Shown here: one piece after another, positions 37,464 to 45,928 of the stretch
Layout: each line of letters begins with the position of its first letter
Numbering within the stretch: position 1 is the stretch's first letter
DNA from: a bacterium
GTDB taxonomy: Bacteria; Vulcanimicrobiota; Vulcanimicrobiia; Vulcanimicrobiales; Vulcanimicrobiaceae
DNA: 64,000 nt
Assembly: GCA_021790935.1 (NCBI GenBank)
Contig: JAJYFL010000004.1
Span: forward strand, 204,820-268,819
Reading direction: 5' to 3'
Notes under the pieces: generated by a model
The model's database searches: none
Seen by the model: only the letters and a program-made list of their open reading frames with translations
Told to the model about the DNA's origin: nothing
Program-made: the position numbers and the translations under genes

Positions 37464-37703
37464 CTATCGCCGGTACTTGCGCTCCCGCGCCTCTTGAATG
37501 CGCAGCGCCCGTTCGTACGCGTCGACGACGGGTCTCTCACGTCTGCTCTGGGCCGCCGCGCGCAAGCGCGAGAGGCCGACGACGAGGAGCAGCGCGATCG
37601 CAACCAGTGCGAGAAGCGGCCGCGGATGCCCGCCGAATCGAACGGCGGAGAGGCTCGCGAGCGTCACGGCCAGCAGCGCGAGCCAGGTCTCCCAACGTCG
37701 CAT
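37464..37703 (-). CDS. Small two-helix membrane protein
   Basis: 79 residues: two hydrophobic segments (LALLAVTLASLSAV and LLALVAIALLLVVGL) followed by a charged, Arg-rich amphipathic tail (RRERPVVDAYERALRIQEARERKYRR is basic/acidic alternating). ATG at 37703, 17 nt after the crotonase stop, so it is probably the last gene of the oxygenase-crotonase operon. No family recognised. Confidence 0.6.
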   Translation of the reverse strand: MRRWETWLALLAVTLASLSAVRFGGHPRPLLALVAIALLLVVGLSRLRAAAQSRRERPVVDAYERALRIQEARERKYRR

Positions 37704-37720
37704 GCATCACCTTCGAGCGG

Positions 37721-38581
37721 TTATTTCCCCTTGAAACGCGGCATGCGCTTTTCGTTGTACGCCGCGATGCCCTCTTTGGCGTCTTGGCTCTTGAAGAGCA
37801 GCGACTGCAACTCGCGCTCGAGCGCGAGCGCGTCCTGCAACGGGAGTTCGGCGCCGGTCTGCACGGCGCGCTTGATGTGGCCGACGGCCATTGGCGCCTT
37901 GTTCGGCGACGTGAACTGCTTGGCGTATGCCAGCATCTGCTCGCGGAAGCTCGCGCCGTCGCCCTCGTAGATATCGTTGATCATGCCCCATTCGTACGCC
38001 TGTTCGAAGCTGAACGTGCGGCCCGTGCACATCAACTCCATCGCGCGCGATTTGCCGACCAGGCGCGTCAGGCGCTGGGTTCCGCCGGTGCCCGGGAGAA
38101 CGCCGAGCGCCACTTCGGGCAGCCCGATCTTGCCGGCATCCTTGCGCGCGATGCGGATATCGCACGCCATCGCGATCTCGAGGCCCCCGCCGACGCAGTG
38201 ACCGTTGAGCGCCGCGATGACCAGTTTCGGCGTCTGTTCGAGCCGAACGAGTGTCTCGTTCGCGTGCAGGCAGAACATGTATTTGAACTCGGGAGTCACG
38301 CTGTTGAGCATCGCGATGTTCGCGCCGGCCGAGAAGAACTTCTCGCCTTTGCCGGCGACCAAGATGACTTCGATCTGGTCGTCGAAGCGCGCGTCGAGCA
38401 CCGCTTCGTCGATCTGCCGCATCATCTCGTGCGTATAGGTATTGGCCGGAGGATCGTCCATCTCGATGATTGCGACGTGGCCGTCTCTCGCGTAGTTGAC
38501 GACGCGCTTGCCGTCAAACGCGCGGGCTTCGCGCCCGAACGGCGTCTCCTGCTCGGTCTTTGCGTCGAGTGTCGTGCTCAT
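37721..38581 (-). CDS. Enoyl-CoA hydratase/isomerase (crotonase family)
   Basis: 286 residues from ATG 38581. Crotonase fold: oxyanion-hole segment [12 protein letters not shown] (81-92) and second oxyanion segment [18 protein letters not shown] (124-141). Glu positions 135 and 156 ([14 protein letters not shown]) correspond to the catalytic acid/base pair of enoyl-CoA hydratases. It carries about 25 extra N-terminal residues. Its ATG follows the di-iron oxygenase stop by one base, so its substrate is most likely the ring-epoxide or dienoyl-CoA made by that enzyme; BoxC and PaaG/PaaB are the functional analogues. It is half the length of BoxC. Confidence 0.85.
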   Translation of the reverse strand: MSTTLDAKTEQETPFGREARAFDGKRVVNYARDGHVAIIEMDDPPANTYTHEMMRQIDEAVLDARFDDQIEVILVAGKGEKFFSAGANIAMLNSVTPEFKYMFCLHANETLVRLEQTPKLVIAALNGHCVGGGLEIAMACDIRIARKDAGKIGLPEVALGVLPGTGGTQRLTRLVGKSRAMELMCTGRTFSFEQAYEWGMINDIYEGDGASFREQMLAYAKQFTSPNKAPMAVGHIKRAVQTGAELPLQDALALERELQSLLFKSQDAKEGIAAYNEKRMPRFKGK

Positions 38582-38582
38582 C

Positions 38583-39710
38583 TCAGGCCACCATCTTTCC
38601 TTTCGGTGCGATCCAAGCCGGATTCTTGAAGTACTGCGCGAGCCGTTCCTCGTCGTGCGGCCCTGGGAGAACGCTCGGCGCGTAGGCCTCCCACTCATCC
38701 TCAGTCAGGCGCCGCCCGTCGGTGCTCCAGCGTTCCCCGGCATACTCGCCGATCGTACGGTTGAAGCGCAGATCGGGCAGGTAGATCTTGGTCGGCGACG
38801 CGTTGACGGCATTCACGCGTTCGATCGTGGCACCGCACTCCTGCCAGAACTGTTCCCGCGCCCGCTCGTTCAGCCGCTCGCGGTCCGCCGGGCGGCCGGC
38901 GAGCCGGTCCTCGTCGACGCGTCCTTTGATGCCCCATGCGTACGCCCACTGCGCCGAACTCGAATGATCGGTCCCGAAGAGGTCGAGCGAGCCGGAGATC
39001 CACTTGTTGTAGTACTTCTGCTGCAACTCGACGGGGATGGCGCCCGCCGCGGCGATGCGCCGCAAACCCGAGATGCCGGTTCCCATATGGAACGCCTCTT
39101 CCTTCAGCATCGCGAGCACCGACGAGGCCAGCGGGGCGAATCCCGAATGCGAGAGCATGGTGAGTTGGAATTTTCCGTCGCGGTCCATGAAGTTGGTGTA
39201 GGCGAAGAAATCCAACCAGTGCGTGACGTCTTCGTTGAATGCGTTGAGCAGGCGGTTTCTCTTCCCGAACGCGCGGCGCTCGAGCATCTTCTGCGCCTCG
39301 ATCTTTCCATCGGCGCCGAAATGGTCGATCAACAGACGGCACATCTGGTAGCCGTGGCGCGTCTCTTCGACCATGATGCGCACCAGAGACGCAAGATCGT
39401 ACTCCGACGGAGCGTTGTTCACCAGAAAGCGCTGCTGTTCGTTGGAGGCGAACTCGGTGTCTCCCTGATAGACGATCATATTGAGCAAGGCGTCGCGCAT
39501 GCGCTGGTCGGGGATCTCGAGAACCTTCTGCCAGCGGCGCCCGCCCTGGAACTCACCGAAGTATATCTCGTCGGTCGCCAGCTCGCCATACTTGGCCTCG
39601 AACGCGTACCCCGGCATGTAGCGGTCGATCAGGTCCCGGTCGAGCCCGATATCCTGTTGCCACTGCCCCAGCAGATCCATCCAGTCGTCGAACGTCGCGA
39701 TCCGGGTCAT
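38583..39710 (-). CDS. BoxB-like di-iron aromatic-CoA oxygenase
   Basis: 375 residues, ferritin-like carboxylate-bridged di-iron protein. Two E-x-x-H pairs are visible: VEETRH (Glu116, His119) and KEEAFH (Glu205, His208). The surrounding text (RFLVNNAPSEYDLASLVRIM, EDVTHWLDFF, MLSHSGFAPL and GTGISGLRRI) recalls benzoyl-CoA 2,3-epoxidase BoxB more than PaaA. BoxB itself is about 100 residues longer. No reductase (BoxA/PaaE) and no PaaB/C/D subunits are encoded nearby. ATG 39710 follows AGGTGGGGG. Divergent from paaX, the natural regulator for such genes. Confidence 0.78.
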   Translation of the reverse strand: MTRIATFDDWMDLLGQWQQDIGLDRDLIDRYMPGYAFEAKYGELATDEIYFGEFQGGRRWQKVLEIPDQRMRDALLNMIVYQGDTEFASNEQQRFLVNNAPSEYDLASLVRIMVEETRHGYQMCRLLIDHFGADGKIEAQKMLERRAFGKRNRLLNAFNEDVTHWLDFFAYTNFMDRDGKFQLTMLSHSGFAPLASSVLAMLKEEAFHMGTGISGLRRIAAAGAIPVELQQKYYNKWISGSLDLFGTDHSSSAQWAYAWGIKGRVDEDRLAGRPADRERLNERAREQFWQECGATIERVNAVNASPTKIYLPDLRFNRTIGEYAGERWSTDGRRLTEDEWEAYAPSVLPGPHDEERLAQYFKNPAWIAPKGKMVA

Positions 39711-39722
39711 TCCCCCACCTTT

Positions 39723-39768
39723 TAATATGACGAAAAAATCTCATGCCGTGGAAATACTGTTATATTAG
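39723..39768. promoter_or_regulatory. Candidate operator in the oxygenase/paaX divergent region
   Basis: TAATATGAC at 39723-39731 and the inverted copy (TAATATAAC read on the minus strand) at 39760-39768 match at 8 of 9 positions. They bracket the AT-rich part of a 175-bp divergent intergenic region in otherwise GC-rich DNA. The position suits an autoregulatory PaaX-type or RNA-polymerase site. The arms also resemble -10 hexamers, so promoter elements are an alternative reading. Confidence 0.4.
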
Positions 39769-39885
39769 GCTCTCCTGCGCAGCCTGTCAAGAAGCACCGG
39801 CGCCTGCGGACCGACACGGGGGCCGGCCGCCAAGACCCAGCGAACCCCTTCCTCGATCACGATCGGTAACGTAGGAGGCTGTCGC

Positions 39886-40713
39886 TTGGAGCCACGCCCG
39901 GTCACCCGGCCGAACTCATTCATCTATACCCTCTACGGCGATTTCGTGCATCGCGCGCACCCCGCCGGCGGCGAACTCTGGATCGGAAGCCTGATCCGCT
40001 TGATGGGCCGGTTCGGGCTCTCCGAGCAGGCGGTGCGGCAGGCGGTCTCCCGCATGTTGCGTCAAGGCTGGCTGATCGCACGCAAACGCGGCAATCGCGC
40101 GTATTACGCGCTCAGCGAGCGCGGCGCTCGCCGCATCGAGACGATCGGGCCGCGCATCTACGGCCCGGTGGTCGAATGGGACGGCCGCTGGCGCATCTTG
40201 GCTTACTCCGTCGCCGAAGGCAACCGCGACCGGCGCGATCGTCTGCGCAAGAGCTTGACGGTACTCGGCTGGGCGCCGCTATGCGCTGCAATCTGGATCT
40301 GCCCGACCGATGCGCTCGAAGCAGCGCGCAATGCCGCGGCCGCGGAGGATCTGCTCGACTGCGTCGATCTCTTCCAAGGCGAGTATCGAGGCCCGCGCTC
40401 CGATCGCGAGCTGATCGAACGCTGTTGGGATCTGCCGGCCATCGGGGCCCGCTACCGAGAGTTCGTCGCGCGCTACGAGCCGCGGTTGAACGCCGAACGG
40501 ACGGGCCATCGTACGAGCGACGAAGACGCCTTCGCCGAACGGATGTGGCTGGTGCACGATTTTCGAAAGTTCACCTACCTCGATCCGGGGCTGCCGAGCG
40601 CGCTGCTGCCCGCGCATTGGCCCGGAACCATCGCGGCCACGCTCTTTCGTGCGTATTACGCCGCGCTCTCCAAGCGCGCCGAGCACTACTTTCTCGAAGC
40701 GTGCGGCACGTGA
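39886..40713 (+). CDS. paaX: PaaX-family transcriptional repressor
   Basis: 275 residues with the three PaaX parts: an N-terminal winged helix (SFIYTLYGDFVHRAHPAGGELWIGSLIRLMG, LSEQAVRQAVSRMLRQGWL, KRGNRAYYALSERG), a central Cas2-like ferredoxin-fold domain (WRILAYSVAE), and a helical C-terminal domain with FRKFTYLDPGLPSALLPAHWPG. The TTG start at 39886 is supported by AGGAGG 7 nt upstream. PaaX proteins usually bind phenylacetyl-CoA or a similar aryl-CoA and release the catabolic operon. Its stop overlaps the antiporter start (GTGA). Confidence 0.92.
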   Translation: MEPRPVTRPNSFIYTLYGDFVHRAHPAGGELWIGSLIRLMGRFGLSEQAVRQAVSRMLRQGWLIARKRGNRAYYALSERGARRIETIGPRIYGPVVEWDGRWRILAYSVAEGNRDRRDRLRKSLTVLGWAPLCAAIWICPTDALEAARNAAAAEDLLDCVDLFQGEYRGPRSDRELIERCWDLPAIGARYREFVARYEPRLNAERTGHRTSDEDAFAERMWLVHDFRKFTYLDPGLPSALLPAHWPGTIAATLFRAYYAALSKRAEHYFLEACGT

Positions 40714-42248
40714 CGCTATTCGTCCAGTATCCGGCTCTCGCCGTCGAGTTCGGAGCCGTCTTCGTCTTGATCGCCGCACTGGCGTCGCGGGTGCTGCTGC
40801 GGCGCTTCGGCGTGCCGTCGATCGTCACGCTCCTCGCGTTCGGGCTGCTCGCGGGGCCTAGCGGCTTCGCCTTCTTTCACGTCAGCCTGACGCAGCCGAC
40901 TACGCGAGCCCTGCTCTCGCTGGCGGTCGTGATCGTCCTGTTCGAAGCGACGCTCCGGATGGATCTCCGCCGCGTACCCAAACGCGCGCTTCTCTTGCTG
41001 AGCACGATCGGGCCGGCTCTAGCGCTGCTCGTCGTCCCGCGCGTCGGGCACGCGTTCGGCCTCACGCCGCTCGTCTCGATCATGGCGGCCTCGGTGTGCG
41101 TGGTGACCGGCCCGACGGTGACGGGCCCTCTCATGGCGCGCCTGCGCTTGCGCTCGAACCTCTCGCATCTTCTTGAGACCGAAGGCCTCGTACTCGACGC
41201 GCTCGGCGTCATCGTGGCGGCGGCGATATTCACATCCTTCACGACGCGGCCGAACGGCCCGCTTGGAGCCGCCTGGCACGGCGCCTCGCACATCGGTCTC
41301 GGCTTGCTGTTCGGCGCGCTCGTCGGCTATCTGGGGCGCTTAACGCTGCCGTTCGCGGGACGCATCTCGAGCGACGTGAGCAAACTCTATCTGCTGCTTC
41401 TGGGTTTCGCGGCCTACGCCGGTGCGGAGTTCGTCGCGCGTGAAAGCGGGCTGACGGCCGTCATCGCGTGCGGTTTGCTCCTGGATTTCAGCGACATCCC
41501 CCAAGAGCGTCTGGTGCGTTCCTTCAAAGAAGACTTGTCGATGCTCGCGCTTTCGACGGTCTTCGTCTTACTCGCATCGCAGATCGACCTTTCGGCGCTG
41601 CGCCCGCTCTTGGGCGTCGGCGCGGCGATCGCCGGGGTGCTCGTCGGCTTGCGCGTCCTCACGGTCGCGTTCGCGACGATCGGATCGGAGTTCGCTTGGC
41701 GCGAGCGGATCCTCATGATGACCGTCTTCCCGCGTGGGATCGTCGCGGTCTCGCTCGCGACGTATTACGCCACGCAGCTGCCGGCCTGGGGCTTCCACGG
41801 CGGCGAGAAGCTCGCAAGCACGCTCTTTCTGGTCATCGTCTTCACCGTCGTGCTATCGACGGCAGCCGCGATCGCGGCCACGCAAGTCTTCAAACTCCCG
41901 CTCCCATCGCTCGTCATCGTCGGCATCTCCTCCAGGGCGATCTCGGCGGCGCAGAAACTCATCGCTCAGGGATATCTGGTACTGCTCGTCGACGACGAAG
42001 AGCGCCGCGTTGCTTTTGGGCTGGCGCACGATCTCGACTCGCAGTACGCCGAAGGACCGTCGCGGGTCGCGGAGATCGTACGGGAGCGCGGCGCGCGGGC
42101 GGTCCTCCTCGGCCGGACGGCATGGGCGCCGATCGCTCGCGAACGCCTTCCGAGAGACGTGCGGCGCTACACGCTCAATGACGAGTCCCTGCCCGGCTGG
42201 ACGGCCGTCTCCGAGATCGGTCCCGAGACCTTTGCGACGGTAAGCTAG
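40710..42248 (+). CDS. Monovalent cation:proton antiporter (CPA family) with C-terminal Rossmann-like domain
   Basis: 512 residues from a GTG at 40710 overlapping the paaX stop. About eleven or twelve membrane helices with LLRRFGVPSIVTLLAFGLLAGPSG near the start, GPTVTGPLM, and DALGVIVAAAIF as the likely ion-binding helix. After about residue 400 a soluble domain starts LPSLVIVGISSRAISAAQKL and continues like a TrkA-N/RCK Rossmann fold without the full GxGxxG. Related to Na+/H+ or K+/H+ antiporters. The overlap with a catabolic repressor gene is odd; it may counter acid released by aromatic-acid uptake, or be chance. Confidence 0.85.
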   Translation: MTLFVQYPALAVEFGAVFVLIAALASRVLLRRFGVPSIVTLLAFGLLAGPSGFAFFHVSLTQPTTRALLSLAVVIVLFEATLRMDLRRVPKRALLLLSTIGPALALLVVPRVGHAFGLTPLVSIMAASVCVVTGPTVTGPLMARLRLRSNLSHLLETEGLVLDALGVIVAAAIFTSFTTRPNGPLGAAWHGASHIGLGLLFGALVGYLGRLTLPFAGRISSDVSKLYLLLLGFAAYAGAEFVARESGLTAVIACGLLLDFSDIPQERLVRSFKEDLSMLALSTVFVLLASQIDLSALRPLLGVGAAIAGVLVGLRVLTVAFATIGSEFAWRERILMMTVFPRGIVAVSLATYYATQLPAWGFHGGEKLASTLFLVIVFTVVLSTAAAIAATQVFKLPLPSLVIVGISSRAISAAQKLIAQGYLVLLVDDEERRVAFGLAHDLDSQYAEGPSRVAEIVRERGARAVLLGRTAWAPIARERLPRDVRRYTLNDESLPGWTAVSEIGPETFATVS

Positions 42249-42294
42249 GGGTTGCGGAGGGACGCGCCGCCCTTCCGACGTAACCGAGGCGTTC

Positions 42295-42663
42295 ATGCGC
42301 AAAATGCTCCTAGCGGCGGCGGTCGTCGCCATCGGTCTGGCCGGATGCGGCAAGAACTACGGCGGGCTCGGGACCGTCGCCACCCCCACGCCCTCTCCGG
42401 TTTCGACGGCTACCCAAGCCACGGTTGAAGCCACGCTAAAGGGCATCGCGCAACCAAACGTCGTCCTCACGCAGGCAGACCAGAGCGGCAACACCATCAC
42501 GACGATGACGACCGGTTCGAACGGTCAAGCGCTCTTCACCGGCTTGACGCCCGGCAAGTACTACTGCTGGTCGTGGATCTACGCGCCCAATTCCAAGACC
42601 GATACCAAGTACAACACGTGCACGACGAATTGGGGCGCGGGGATCGTCGACGTCGGAACGTGA
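42295..42663 (+). CDS. Small lipoprotein with carboxypeptidase-regulatory-like domain
   Basis: 122 residues. Lipobox LAGC (Cys18), a Thr/Pro-rich linker, then about 75 residues with TVEATLKGIAQPNVVLTQADQSGN, TGSNGQALFTGLTPGKYYCWS, which fits a one-domain immunoglobulin-like or CarboxypepD_reg sandwich. Two further Cys (YYCW, NTCT) could make a disulfide. Followed by a strong bidirectional terminator. No function known. Confidence 0.7.
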   Translation: MRKMLLAAAVVAIGLAGCGKNYGGLGTVATPTPSPVSTATQATVEATLKGIAQPNVVLTQADQSGNTITTMTTGSNGQALFTGLTPGKYYCWSWIYAPNSKTDTKYNTCTTNWGAGIVDVGT

Positions 42664-42677
42664 CCTTCTAAGAGATC

Positions 42678-42724
42678 GGAAAAGGAAACGGCGCTCCGGA
42701 GACCGGAGCGCCGTTTCCTTTTCC
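42678..42724. terminator. Bidirectional intrinsic terminator
   Basis: A perfect 22-bp stem (42678-42699 with 42703-42724) and a 3-nt loop lies between the convergent lipoprotein and TonB-receptor genes. The outer part of the stem is A-rich on the left and T-rich on the right, so on either strand a GC-rich hairpin is followed by a U-rich tract. This is the clearest terminator in the window. Confidence 0.9.
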
Positions 42725-42735
42725 GCGAGAGCGGG

Positions 42736-45390
42736 CTATGGGGCCGTGCCGACGTGATACTCGAACTGAAGTCGAACGGTCTGCGGCGCGGCCGGAATGA
42801 GCGGAGATAGGATGCTCCCCAACCCCGTCGAGGACTCGCCAACCTGCGGTACGCCCGCATTCGGTTCGGCGAGATTCGAGAACGTGTTCGTATTGAACAG
42901 ATTCTCTACCGAAAGCTGGACGTCAACCGTGTGGCTGACCGGACGCCGAATGGCGAGATTGTAGATGACGAAGGGCGGTTGATTGTAGGTGTTGTTACGC
43001 CCCTCGAAATCCGCACCCAACTGCACGTAGGTGTGATTGGGCGTTACATACCGCAGCTCTCCGTAGGCCTTGAGGTATGGGATACAGACTTGCGAGCCGC
43101 CGTTACTGCATTGCTGCTGACCGTTCGCCGGTTGAACGTAGGCGGTCGGCGAGCTGAAGAACGATGCCGGAACGCCATCGACGATCGACCGTGCGAGGGA
43201 GGCCGCCAGGAAGTACCCAAGCCCAACGGACGGCTCGTACGAGTACTTCAGGTCGACGCCTTGCGAGGAGAGGTTTGCGACGTTGACCGGCTGATTGATG
43301 AACGAGTACAACGGCGAATTTGTCGGCGTGGATATCGTCTCGAAGACATCGCGAATCTGCATGTCGGTGAGATCGACGCTCAGCACGCTCCCATTGCCGA
43401 AACGATGGTCGCCGCCGAGATCGAACTCGGTCGCCACCTCCGGGTTGAGATAGGCGTTCTTCAAGGTATAGGTACCCAGCGGCGCGGTCGCCGACCCCCG
43501 CGTGATGTACGACGTCCCGCTGACGAGCGACGCGTACGGGAACGTCGCCGACGTGCCGTAGGCGAGCCGATACGAAGTGCCCGCGCCCGGTTCGTAGATG
43601 AGCGCAACGTGCGGATCCAGGCGGCTCACGCTGCGATTGAGCGGCGCCGACGCCGTTTTCCCACCGGGGAGCGCGACGGATTGAATGCCGTGCAACTGCC
43701 AATCCGTATCGTAGAGTCCGGCTTTGAACGTGAGGTCTGGCCGTAACGCGAAATCGCCGGTGAGCGAGAGCGTGTTGAACTTCGCGGTCGTGTCCGGAAC
43801 GACGACTTCCGACGCCGTGTTGTAGTAGGCGAACGTCTCATCGCTATGATAGTCGTACGTCGCGTCGATGATGTTGTTGCCGAACGGATGGATGAACGAT
43901 ACCGTCGTGCCCTTGAGTTTATCGGATTCGAGCACGCTGAACGGCCCTTGTAGACATTCCGTCTGCGACCCTTGGACCGGCCCGACTACCCCGTAGTTCG
44001 GTGGCCCGGTGCAGTTCTTGGATGGTGTTCCGTTCGGGTAATAGAACTGCGGATAGTTAATCTCGCCTGCACCGTCGATGATGCGGGCGATATTCCCCGC
44101 ATACGGGCGGATCAGCAGCGTGTTGTTGCCGATCGCCGTGCGGAGCTGTCCGGTAAAGATCGGCTGGTTATTGTAGACGTTCGATCCGGGATAGAAGATA
44201 TAGCCCGGAATCGTCCGGCCGACGTATCCTGCATCGTTCGGGTTCGTGCACGTCGTGCCGTTGCTCAAGCACGGCGTGATCGCGATCTGACCGGCATACT
44301 GGCCGTACGCCGTTCCTTGCGGCTGATAGCCCGCTTGCGAACCGACGAAGCCTACTTCGAGCGACGTCGTCGGTGAGAAGTTATACTGCAGTTTGACGAG
44401 TTCGCCTTTCGTGAACAGCGAGCCCGAAAGATCGCCGCAGAACTGAATGATGCCGGAGTTGCCGGGCTCGTTGACGAGCGCGTTGTTATTCGGCTTGACC
44501 GTACAGCCGTACGTATGTGCGTACGGACCGTCGTTGGCGCCGTACCCCAAACCGAAGACGTATTGCAGCTTGCTGCCGAGGCTCCCGGTATTCAGGAAAT
44601 TTGAATACTGCGCGCCGTAGCTATCGATTCCATCGACGAGGCTGAAGGTTGGCTTCGACGTGAAACCGGGCGTGAGGAGGTTGACCGTGCCGCCAACGGC
44701 GGTCCCGGCGAACGGCGTGGTATTGCCAGGTCCGGTCTCGGTCTCTACGCTTTGAACCATCCAGGAGCTGAAGAATTGAGAGAACCATACGCCGTAGCGG
44801 CCGGCCGAGAGCGGATGGCCGTCGAGCATCACCTGCGTCTCGTAGCCTTGCGCGCCGCCCAGGGAGATCGAGGTATTCGGCGAGGAACTTCCGCGTTCCA
44901 CGACCGCTCCGGGGATGCGCTGCACGACGTTGTTGATCTGCGGATTTGCGAGCGTCGCGAACTGCTGGCGACTCGTAAAGGTCTCCGCGGCCGCGCCCGT
45001 ATTGATCGAACTACGCGCCGAGGTGCGGACGCGCGCGATCGTCTTGAGCGAACTGAGAGAGGCGTGTTCCAGCGTCACCGCAACGGGCACCGTTTCGCCC
45101 GTGAGCACCGTAATGCTGTTGGTAGCGGCCGGGGTGAAACCGCCTTTATTGATATCGATGCGATAGATACCCTGGGGGAGTTGCGAGAATGTGAAATTGC
45201 CCTGGGCGTCGCTCGCGACTTCGCGGTTAACCGGGCCGCTGACGGTAACTTGCGCCCCGGCGACCGGCGCTCCGGCCGTATCGTGGACGCTTCCCGAGAT
45301 GGTACCCGTCGCCTCGGCCGCCGATGCGGTAAAGGGAACGAGCATTAGTGCAAAAAGCAGCGCTACAAAGAGCGCCAGATATTTTTTCAC
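42736..45390 (-). CDS. TonB-dependent receptor with N-terminal carboxypeptidase-regulatory domain
   Basis: 884 residues. Signal peptide ending ASA; an Ig-like CarboxypepD_reg domain at about 28-110 (GTISGSVHDTAGAPVAGAQVTVSG, then FTFSQLPQGIYRIDINKGGF). A plug domain follows with FATLANPQINNVVQRIPGAVVERG and FAGTAVGGTVNLLTPGF, then a 22-strand-type barrel with repeated YxYxxS strands. This architecture is used for glycan, peptide or large siderophore uptake. No partner gene nearby reveals the ligand. ATG at 45390. Confidence 0.9.
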   Translation of the reverse strand: MKKYLALFVALLFALMLVPFTASAAEATGTISGSVHDTAGAPVAGAQVTVSGPVNREVASDAQGNFTFSQLPQGIYRIDINKGGFTPAATNSITVLTGETVPVAVTLEHASLSSLKTIARVRTSARSSINTGAAAETFTSRQQFATLANPQINNVVQRIPGAVVERGSSSPNTSISLGGAQGYETQVMLDGHPLSAGRYGVWFSQFFSSWMVQSVETETGPGNTTPFAGTAVGGTVNLLTPGFTSKPTFSLVDGIDSYGAQYSNFLNTGSLGSKLQYVFGLGYGANDGPYAHTYGCTVKPNNNALVNEPGNSGIIQFCGDLSGSLFTKGELVKLQYNFSPTTSLEVGFVGSQAGYQPQGTAYGQYAGQIAITPCLSNGTTCTNPNDAGYVGRTIPGYIFYPGSNVYNNQPIFTGQLRTAIGNNTLLIRPYAGNIARIIDGAGEINYPQFYYPNGTPSKNCTGPPNYGVVGPVQGSQTECLQGPFSVLESDKLKGTTVSFIHPFGNNIIDATYDYHSDETFAYYNTASEVVVPDTTAKFNTLSLTGDFALRPDLTFKAGLYDTDWQLHGIQSVALPGGKTASAPLNRSVSRLDPHVALIYEPGAGTSYRLAYGTSATFPYASLVSGTSYITRGSATAPLGTYTLKNAYLNPEVATEFDLGGDHRFGNGSVLSVDLTDMQIRDVFETISTPTNSPLYSFINQPVNVANLSSQGVDLKYSYEPSVGLGYFLAASLARSIVDGVPASFFSSPTAYVQPANGQQQCSNGGSQVCIPYLKAYGELRYVTPNHTYVQLGADFEGRNNTYNQPPFVIYNLAIRRPVSHTVDVQLSVENLFNTNTFSNLAEPNAGVPQVGESSTGLGSILSPLIPAAPQTVRLQFEYHVGTAP

Positions 45391-45576
45391 AAGCTGTCCT
45401 TCCTACTGAGAGACGATACTCATAAAGGGCAGACCTTCACCTTGGCCCCTGCCCCTACGTTAGTATACATCGTAACCGAGCCTCGCGATACTACCCCCAA
45501 AAAAACGCACGGCCCGCCGGCTCCGCACGACCCCATCGCCATCTCGCCCCGAACCGCGTCACTCTGTCATCACGCT

Positions 45577-45598
45577 GTCACCCTGAGCCTGTCGAAGG
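45577..45598. repeat. GTCACCCTGAGCNNGTCGAAGG-type dispersed repeat
   Basis: The 22-bp stretch at 45577-45598 begins GTCACCCTGAGCC and ends TGTCGAAGG, directly downstream of the small gene ending at 45602. From memory, sequences of this form recur in intergenic regions of many unrelated bacterial genomes. One copy only here. Confidence 0.35.
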
Positions 45599-45601
45599 AG
45601 C

Positions 45602-45913
45602 TCAATCTTCGCCTTCGTGCAGGTGGAGGTGAGAGCCGTCCTCGGCGTCGAGAAGGACCGCGCGCGCTTCGTCGATGACGGCTTCCGCTAGCGGGTCCGG
45701 CGGTTCGACCGTCCCGAACTCGGCGAGAAAGCCCGTCTCGCTCCACTCCTCCCACGTCTCGAGCGGCTCGCCTTCGACGTCGGCCGGAAAGCGGACGCAG
45801 TACCCTTCGTCGAGGTGGAGCCCGACGACCTGAACGTGCGTGCCGCGCGGAAAGTAGGTTCCATCCTTCCACAGCGTACCGTACGTCGTGTCGTAATGCG
45901 CGCCGATCTTCAA
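45602..45913 (-). CDS. Hypothetical protein, 103 residues, acidic
   Basis: Starts with TTG at 45913, 15 nt after the aldehyde-dehydrogenase stop and in the same direction. An N-terminal beta-rich part (HYDTTYGTLWKDGTYFPRGTHVQVVGLHLDEGYCVRF is strand-like) precedes a helical, strongly acidic C-terminus ending in a His/Glu/Asp run (SHLHLHEGED). No family recognised. Operon position suggests a role with the acyl-CoA genes, but it could be independent. Confidence 0.5.
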   Translation of the reverse strand: MKIGAHYDTTYGTLWKDGTYFPRGTHVQVVGLHLDEGYCVRFPADVEGEPLETWEEWSETGFLAEFGTVEPPDPLAEAVIDEARAVLLDAEDGSHLHLHEGED

Positions 45914-45928
45914 CTGGTCGATGGATCG

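Noticed and set aside
38583..39710. Calling the di-iron protein PaaA
   Set aside because: The APSEYDLASL and GTGISGLRRI text and the sequence around the E-x-x-H pairs resemble BoxB more, and PaaB-E are absent.
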